Positions 57,830 to 64,000 of a stretch of 64,000 nucleotides of DNA are shown here, piece by piece. Source of the stretch: Gymnopus androsaceus JB14 (Eukaryota > Basidiomycota > Agaricomycetes > Agaricales > Omphalotaceae). Positions within the stretch are counted from its first letter, which is position 1; every line of letters starts with the position of its first letter. Both the position numbers and the translations under genes were made by a program. The notes beneath the pieces were generated by a model. The model had not been told where the DNA came from. It was given only the letters and a program-made list of their open reading frames with translations, and did not search any database. Location: positions 1 through 64,000 of the forward strand of contig ML769651.1 in NCBI GenBank assembly GCA_009733575.1, written 5' to 3'.

Positions 57830-59932
57830 TCATAACGTCTTCTCTCTCTCTGCTTTGTCCTCCTCAAACGTTTTCTTGATCTAATCAGTGTCAGTTCTCG
57901 AATCGTATTTTCAATCAATAGTACGAACCTCCGCAAAAAATGTACCGTCAAGCAACGCTCTAACAGCAGTCATCGTTAACGCCTTTGAAATATCCAGACA
58001 GGCGCCATGTGCTTCCACTGTAGCTGCGGCTTCAGCGAACTGAGGCGTGTGGTTTCCTCCATTTTCAACTGTAGGTATAGCTGAGAGTTTTCAGTTTGGC
58101 ACCCGATACCATCTAGGAAATATAACCTTAACACGCACCAAAACCCGGATGAAGGGAAGGCATGTCTGTTGGAGAAGCCATCTCAGAGGAAGCATCTTCT
58201 TAGATATGCAAAGGCACCCACCATATGAAACATTACCCTGAGCCAAGTAAAGATTAGAGCTAACACGGAGGTGAAGTATAGCGGTACTGACGAAATCAGT
58301 GGAGGCACCCGCTATTCCCCATTCGTAGTCGACTGTCCCATATCGACTGCACATAATGTTTGCCAGTTCATCACCCAAGGCCTTGTTCTGTCGGAGATCA
58401 TAGGTTCCTCCAATTATGGTTATTTTGACCTCGCATCCTGTTGCAAGTGCTGCAGCTCTAACGGAAAAAGATTAACTACTGACCAGGAGTGAACAACTGG
58501 CCTTACTCAAAAGAAGGCATGACACGTTTTAGCGCAGCTTCTTGTCCTGCTCGAGTGGAAGCCCGCACGTAGCATCTGAGCAGAATCAAGCATCTGGGTA
58601 TACACGGATTATAAGAAAGATGTGCTCACAGGTACTTGGCATTGTCCGGGATAACTGTGGAAATGCACTTAATTAAGGCAAGAGTAGTTATCCAATCGAC
58701 TCAACCAACCATTTACAGCCCAGTCTCTCCCCTCGAAAATACCATGGACGCGTACATCAGGCTTGAGTTGCTGGCGGAGTGCAGAAATGTTGTTGTACGC
58801 CAAGACTGCTGCGTCGAGGGCATTGATACCTTGCTCCAGAATTAGTTTTCGTCTCCAGATAGACGCCAATATCATAGAGTACCTTCATGCGGTGAAAGAG
58901 CAGCATGCGCTCTGAAGATATGCAAAATAATGAGCAAGAATCTTCTGGAAGTGTACATACATACGTGTGACCAGAGTATTCCACCGATATCCGCTGTACT
59001 GCGAGACAACTACTCAGACTGGCTGAGCCTTTAGGTCCTGGGGCTGGGTGACACCTATCGCGAGCACTTCAATAATGAAAGGATTGAGATGTCATGGAAT
59101 TTCCACCGACATCAGGCATACGTCCATCGATCTGTAGGCCCCTAGTTCTAATAACTTGACCTTGCCTGAAAGCCCTTCTTCCGCTGCTGGCCGTTATACC
59201 AAATTGCGACTGCATTATAAGTGACAGAAACACGTACCGGGAGTTCCCAGTAATTCAACAGTCCCAGAGATATCGAATTTCTCCATAGCTGCTTTGAGTG
59301 CACAAGCTACCGCAACTCCCGCGATTGCGATTAGCTGGAGCATAGAAAGCGTTAGCGGGTTCGTAGGACAGTACGAAGCCAGTACTAACATTGTGACCGC
59401 ATGCATGGCCTAGAGCAGGGAGAGCATCCATCTGGCAGGAATGTATGAGATTTCGGAAGTTGGAACAGATCTAAACTTACCTCGGAATTAACCCCAATCG
59501 TTCGTCCCCCGCTACCATGTTTGAACACCGCACGCCAGGCTGTAGGGAGCAGATAATGCTCCGTGACTTGGAATCCATGTTTTGCTATGAACGCCGTAAG
59601 AACGTCGTGCGTGTGTCTTGTGGAACAGAATCAGCCTCTTGCTGCAAGATTGAGATCGACCAGCAGTACACACTTTTCTTCGAATCCAAGCTCCGGGTGT
59701 CCTGTATGAATGTAAGGAATCCCCAAAAGAATTCAAGAAATAATTAAAAACCATGAATTTCCAAGCTCAGAGCACGCAATTGCTCGTCGAGTCCCTCAAT
59801 AGTCCGTTCTATCGCATCCAAGATATCGGGCCTGAAAAGAGCTTCGTTGGGATGAACTGGTACAGGCTTATCTGTATCTCCAGCCCTCCAAACAGATGAA
59901 GGCTTTGAGTTTGAAAGTTGTAGAGCCGTCAT
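57830..59932 (-). CDS. peptidase M20 / PM20D2-like amidohydrolase, copy B
   Basis: Tandem paralogue of copy A, same strand, 74 bp between its stop and the start of copy A. ATG 59932 ([20 protein letters not shown]), [159 protein letters not shown], and a last exon [15 protein letters not shown]. Active-site residues match copy A; surface parts differ clearly, so the duplication is older than that of the aldolases. The exon pattern is shared. Very close spacing suggests the two may share regulation. Confidence 0.85.
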
Positions 59933-59988
59933 GATGGTTATTCAAAAAGAGTAATTGATATACAGATCGACATCGCTCTTTAACGAGT

Positions 59989-60721
59989 TCAACTAGAACC
60001 TGGGCTAATGTACATAGATTGAGCGGTAGATACCACTATAGACTCGCAGAAGGCAGCATTGGGGACTACATTGTCCTTGACGGGATCAGGAAGGTCAGAG
60101 ACACGCCCAACGACGTTGTATCGTTTTCTGAACAGATGGATGTAGGTGAGTTGATAGGCTGAATGAAAAATGTTACCACTCACAAGAAGAAAGCTATGCC
60201 AATCATTGAGTGTCTTCATATCCTTCTCATCCAACCCACTGTAATCGCTACTGCGTGTTCTGCCTTCAGACTACTCATGCCCAACCCTTTGGATCCATCC
60301 TTTCCTGCAAATATATTGTATGAACTTCCCGGCACCATAGACGTCAGATTTGTGGGTGACATCGAATATGATACCTTCAAGAGAAAAGCGTCAGAAGGGA
60401 GATAATAACTGGAGTATCGCCAATACCTTTAATCGCAACGTAAATTGGCTTGCCCTCTCCAGTTCCATCATATGCCTTTAGTTCTTCCATAGTAAAGGGA
60501 TCATCCTTTGGCGGTGCCAGGTCTGTGCGAGCTGGTTGCATTATCGATTTCGGTTTCTCTTCAGAGGTTGATGAAGGAGTAGAGTTTGGTGAAACTGTGC
60601 TCGAGGAAGAAGACGAGGAAGAATAGCTTCTGTAGAGTATGTATGCAAGAGGAGTCAAAAGTATTACACCGGTGATTAAGCTGCGTTCGTCCAGTGGAAA
60701 ATTCTCAAAAACGAAACTCAT
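59989..60721 (-). CDS. DAP1: Dap1/MAPR cytochrome b5-like heme protein
   Basis: Membrane-associated progesterone receptor family: one N-terminal membrane anchor (RSLITGVILLTPLAYILYRSY), a Ser/Pro-rich linker, then the cytochrome b5-like domain DPFTMEELKAYDGTGEGKPIYVAIKG, IFDVTHKSDVYGAGKSYNIF-AGKDGSKGLGMSSL, GLDEKDMKTLNDWHSFF and KRYNVVGRVSDLP. Tyr residues of the YGAGKSY part are the expected heme ligands. In yeasts Dap1 stabilises and activates the sterol 14-alpha demethylase Erg11 in the ER. Start ATG at 60721 gives MSFVFENFPLDERS. Introns: about 60420 to 60373 and about 60180 to 60129. One base is missing near 60243 (between AEHAVA and DYSGLDEK). Confidence 0.82.
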
Positions 60722-61454
60722 CGCAGTTTTCCAAGTCGATTGCACAATATCATTATGGAAGGCAAATTTAGCGCCCAAAAGACGCCCAGCTAGCTTCTCC
60801 TCCGTGTACCTTCTTCATGATTCAACAGTACTCAACCCAACGCCTCCAATGGTCCTTGGAAAAAAAACCGGACACTACTGTCTCGCGTGCACAAAAGCGG
60901 GATTTTTTATTTCATCATCTCTGTGCCCAATCAATCCGTCTACTGGACAGGTTTTCAAAATTTCATCTTTCAAATTTCAAAGCTTAATACTCATAAAAAA
61001 TCATGCTCATCTAAAGGACGGCTCCGAGGTTTTAAAGTTGTGCTTGGGAGAAACGACTTTCAAATTCCAACGCCGGTTTCGTAAATCTCAGGCATCACGG
61101 CCAGTAATATCAGCTCACTTGACTTCAACGGAATAGATCTCCATAAGTACCGAGGGCTCACCAGGTCAGAAAAAAGGCGGCACTGACTAGATTTCGTTCT
61201 GTCTCGCAAGGAAACCAATCACAAGGTCGGGTAAAAGTTCCTGGATTGTGGATGACCAAATATCGCAATATCACAGTGGATGAGTTCCCTCGCGGCCGTC
61301 GAAAGTATCATTCCATATATTTATCTATTTACACTGAATTCAAATTCGTATCATAGCTAGCATATGTATACCCAGCGAAGCCCAAGCTTATAAAGTAATC
61401 GATGAAACCTAGCCTAGGCTCCAACGGTCCACTCACTTGATCTTGTTCGTCATC

Positions 61455-62847
61455 ATGAAGTCTGCTATCCTCAGTACCCTACTGAGTGTTCTGACCGCGT
61501 TTGTCGTCGCTCAACCCGATCCTATCAATACCAGTGAGATCTCTAGGCTTTGGGGTCTCTTGACCATCTCAGGCTTCTACGATCCTCATTACATTTGTAG
61601 ACACTATTGTCGTCCGCGATCCTGCCATCTGGTATAATGCGGCTTTGGAGGTGTGTTTTCCTCGCTTTTATTGTGCGGTGGTATACTCACCTAGATTCTT
61701 CCAAGAAATACTTTGTCTTCTCGACAGATAACAATATAGGATTTTCACTGCTCCAGCACTTGTCGGGTATCTATTATTCACCTCTCTTTCCCTCCTATGA
61801 TGTTCAATGCAGATTAGCCTTGGACCAGCGTAGGCTCAGCTTTACCTGACTGCTCTATCATCGATCTTCCTGGCAATTGTGACCTATGGGCACCCGATGT
61901 TAATTTCATCGACGGACTCTATACCATGTACTATGCTGTCTCTACCATAGGCAGTCAGAACTCAGCCATCGGTGTCGCCACCAGTCCTTCCATGGAACCT
62001 GGTACCTGGACCGATCTTGGAGAGGTTATTTCCTCAGTTACTGGAGACGTCTACAACGCCAGTGCGTGTGTTTACACTTCCATTTGATGAGCAGCTTAAT
62101 GATATCAAGTCTACAGTTGATCCCAACATCATTGACGACACTGTTGGTTTACAGCTGTCGTTTGGCTCCTACTGGGATGGCATGTTCCAAGTAGGACTCT
62201 GGCCCGGTGTTAACGACCTGGCATCGGTACGATTTTGACTTCCTTATATTTTCGCTGCTCAGGTTTTTGACACTAGGCTCTCCCCGGAACTCACCTCGCT
62301 GGTTACTCCGGGCGCCCTGCGGAGGGCGGTTTCGTGTATAAACCCGCTAGTCAACCTTACTACTATTTTTTCTTCAGTGATGGCGTGACTCCTATTGCTG
62401 GGGTATATCTTCTATTAATCACCTTTCGCAGTCTTTGGCTAATGCTGCGCCGGTCTTTCTTGTAGCAAGCCAGTCTCCCTCCCGCGGGTACAGAATACAA
62501 GGTCCTAGTTGGACGAGGAGCTGACGGACAAGGTCCCTTCTATGGCGAACTCGGAAACGATATCACCCTAGACCTCACTCCACCTACTGGCACGCTTGTT
62601 CTGGGATCACACGATTTCGTTTTCGCACCCGGTGGTAAGTTTCATATTTTGGCTTCGTCGATTTTCACTGCTAATCGCGTATTGAATGTAAACAGGCCAG
62701 AGTATCTTCGCCGATCCTGTGTCTGGTAGAGATGTTATCGTCTATCACTACGTGAACTTGAACGACGACAACAGTCCCGTTGGACCATCTTTCTTGGGTA
62801 TAAACTACCTCGACTTCTCGTCTGGGTGGCCCGTTGTTGTTGATTAA
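61455..62847 (+). CDS. secreted glycoside hydrolase family 43 (arabinanase-like)
   Basis: Five-bladed beta-propeller glycosidase. Signal peptide MKSAILSTLLSVLTAFVVAQ. Catalytic base Asp in TIVVRDPAIW, KYFVFSTDNN, FTAPALVG; pKa-modulating Asp in CDLWAPDVNFIDGLYTMYYA; GVATSPSMEPGTWTDLG; DPNIIDDTVGLQLSFGSYWDGMF; the acid Glu in LAGYSG-PAEGGFVYKPASQPYYYFFFSDG. The C-terminus reads VIVYHYVNLNDDNSPVG to DFSSGWPVVVD. This matches endo-1,5-alpha-L-arabinanase-like GH43, acting on pectin side chains outside the cell. A one-base deletion near 61740-61745 (NIG-IFTAPAL) breaks the frame; otherwise complete. A TATA-like TATAAAGTAA lies at 61389. Confidence 0.82.
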
Positions 62848-63340
62848 ATGGGAACTGAACGATGTAATTTTGGATACAAGAACGTATGGTGTAATTATTT
62901 ACCATCTTTTATGAAGTTGTTGAGTGAAGTTCAAGAAGGAGGTCAAAGCGTCTTTGAGCAATCTCTGAGCGTTAAAACTTTCTTAGACAAAAGGAAATAA
63001 TAATATAATTCTATAGTGTTTCCAAGTAGATATCATACTGGACAACATTTTTTTCCACTAATATAAATTCAAGTGTAGAAGTGCTTGGTTCAAGTGGAAC
63101 AATGATAGGTAAAAAAAATAGGTTTTTACGTCTTCTGTTTTTTTTTTGTTTTTGGGAAGCCGTGCTCGTAGGGATACACAATCGGTGGTCAATTACAGTC
63201 GATCTACTGGCTGGCTGACTATATTAAATCTACATATTAGGTACCGTATAGATGATAGTACGGGGGTAATAGGAACGGTATATCGTGGACAACAAAGCGA
63301 CAGCAGATAGAAGTAAGTAGGGGAAGAACACAAAAGATAC
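62848..63340. other. intergenic, no gene
   Basis: AT-rich with T- and A-runs (63048, 63110, 63138). It holds the 3' ends of two converging genes; no structure or repeat stands out. Confidence 0.5.
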
Positions 63341-64000
63341 CTATGATCTCAAGCAGTAAATGGTTTCAAGCATGCACTGGGACAAATGCTTCAAAGATGT
63401 TTTCTGAAACGCCTCCGCTCTCTTCTTTTTAACTTCGACTACAGTCATATAATCGATTTTGCGCTTTTGAATAGTCGGAGGGGTGGACTTTTTCGAATTC
63501 TTCGTGACACCCTCCAGAGCCCAATGCAATGCTCGCTCAACGCGAGGTTTCAGCTCGTCTGTCTTTTCCGGCTCATGAAACGCCACTGGAAGGCGCATTG
63601 ACAGCCAGGAATAGAGTCCGAGAAGCTTGTGGAATAGCTCCAGTGAGGATAAAGTATTGGAATCGGATTTGGGTTTGGGTAGCGTAGCCATTTGCTCTTC
63701 AACTTCTGAAAGGGTTTTCACAAAGTCTGTTCCATCGAAGAGAGGTTCCAATGGGACAGAGAGATCTCGAGTGAACGCATCCAGGATTTTGGCTACGACT
63801 TCCAGCGCTAATGGTTCTCTCCACGCAATTGGTGATAGTAAGAAGGTCAAACGATCGTCTAACGATAATGCATGGGACCATTGATCGATAAACTTGGCAG
63901 CTTTATTGACGTTTTGAGACGAAAATCGAAAGTGGGGTTTCGTCTTGGCCACATAAACGTGAGCGTCATAGATCGCCTGTATGCTCGGGGATGGAGGAAG
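63341..64000 (-). CDS. SUV3: Suv3-type mitochondrial RNA helicase, C-terminal part
   Basis: Runs off the right edge; the frame is open from base 64000 with LPPSPSIQAIYDAHVYVAKT. Recognised by the Suv3 C-terminal pattern SSLELFHKLLGLYSWLSMRLPVAFHEPEKTDELKPRVERALHWAL, preceded by FSSQNVNKAAKFIDQWSHALSLDDRLTFLLSPIAWREP. Suv3 is the ATP-dependent RNA helicase of the mitochondrial degradosome. The helicase motifs are outside the window. A basic tail (STPPTIQKRKIDYMTVVEVKKKRAEAFQKTS) ends at TAG 63341. No frame break is seen in this part. Confidence 0.82.
   Translation of the reverse strand, partial: LPPSPSIQAIYDAHVYVAKTKPHFRFSSQNVNKAAKFIDQWSHALSLDDRLTFLLSPIAWREPLALEVVAKILDAFTRDLSVPLEPLFDGTDFVKTLSEVEEQMATLPKPKSDSNTLSSLELFHKLLGLYSWLSMRLPVAFHEPEKTDELKPRVERALHWALEGVTKNSKKSTPPTIQKRKIDYMTVVEVKKKRAEAFQKTSLKHLSQCMLETIYCLRS

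Noticed and set aside
1..64000. tRNA or rRNA genes
   Set aside because: No cloverleaf with a GTTCRANNC box and matching A box, and no rRNA-like stretch, was noticed in any intergenic region.

Overview
The window is nuclear DNA of a filamentous basidiomycete, most likely an Agaricomycete. Host genes are dense and on both strands, and are cut by many 45-65 bp GT-AG introns with CTRAY-like branch points. The mobile elements (a Ty3/gypsy LTR element and a KDZ-type transposon) and the gene content (NCS1 permease, caspase-fold protein, Zn2Cys6 regulators, GH43, class 3 lipase) fit that group.

Bases 1 to about 22,000 are a nested transposon graveyard. A Ty3/gypsy element (gag at the left edge, protease-RT decayed almost beyond recognition, RNase H and integrase fairly well kept) carries in its integrase a 4.2 kb foldback DNA element. 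The foldback is made of two inverted arrays of a 53 bp unit, about 24 copies per arm, around a core of other tandem repeats. A 7 bp target duplication (GTATAAT) flanks it, and removing the insert restores the integrase frame. Downstream of pol an antisense, multi-exon gene lies before a polypurine-like tract. Next comes a KDZ transposase gene broken by four nonsense mutations and by a 346 bp CCTAGG-rich miniature element. A decayed piece of a transcription-factor gene and a tiny gene encoding only a Zn2Cys6 finger follow.

Bases 23,300 to 36,050 hold an Hcs1/SMUBP2-type helicase, a full Zn2Cys6 regulator with an apparent 1-nt exon, and a set of broken or duplicated genes: half of an MFS sugar transporter, an orphan C-terminus of Snf5, and a tandem 2-oxoglutarate/Fe(II) dioxygenase pair of which one copy is a fragment.

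Bases 36,480 to 51,090 carry a SAM methyltransferase, a P-loop ATPase, twin class II aldolase/adducin genes, an NCS1 permease, ketopantoate reductase with an inverted fragment of itself, and a caspase-fold gene. Bases 52,580 to 64,000 carry a secreted lipase, a DUF202 membrane protein, twin M20 peptidases, a Dap1/MAPR heme protein, a secreted GH43 enzyme and the C-terminal part of the Suv3 helicase, which runs off the right edge.

Two patterns cross the window. Nonsense mutations in the mobile elements are all C-to-T or G-to-A changes. Single-base indels, often in homopolymers, break reading frames in many otherwise well conserved host genes, which points to an under-polished assembly as much as to real pseudogenes. 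Function calls rest on motifs read by eye; no database search was run.
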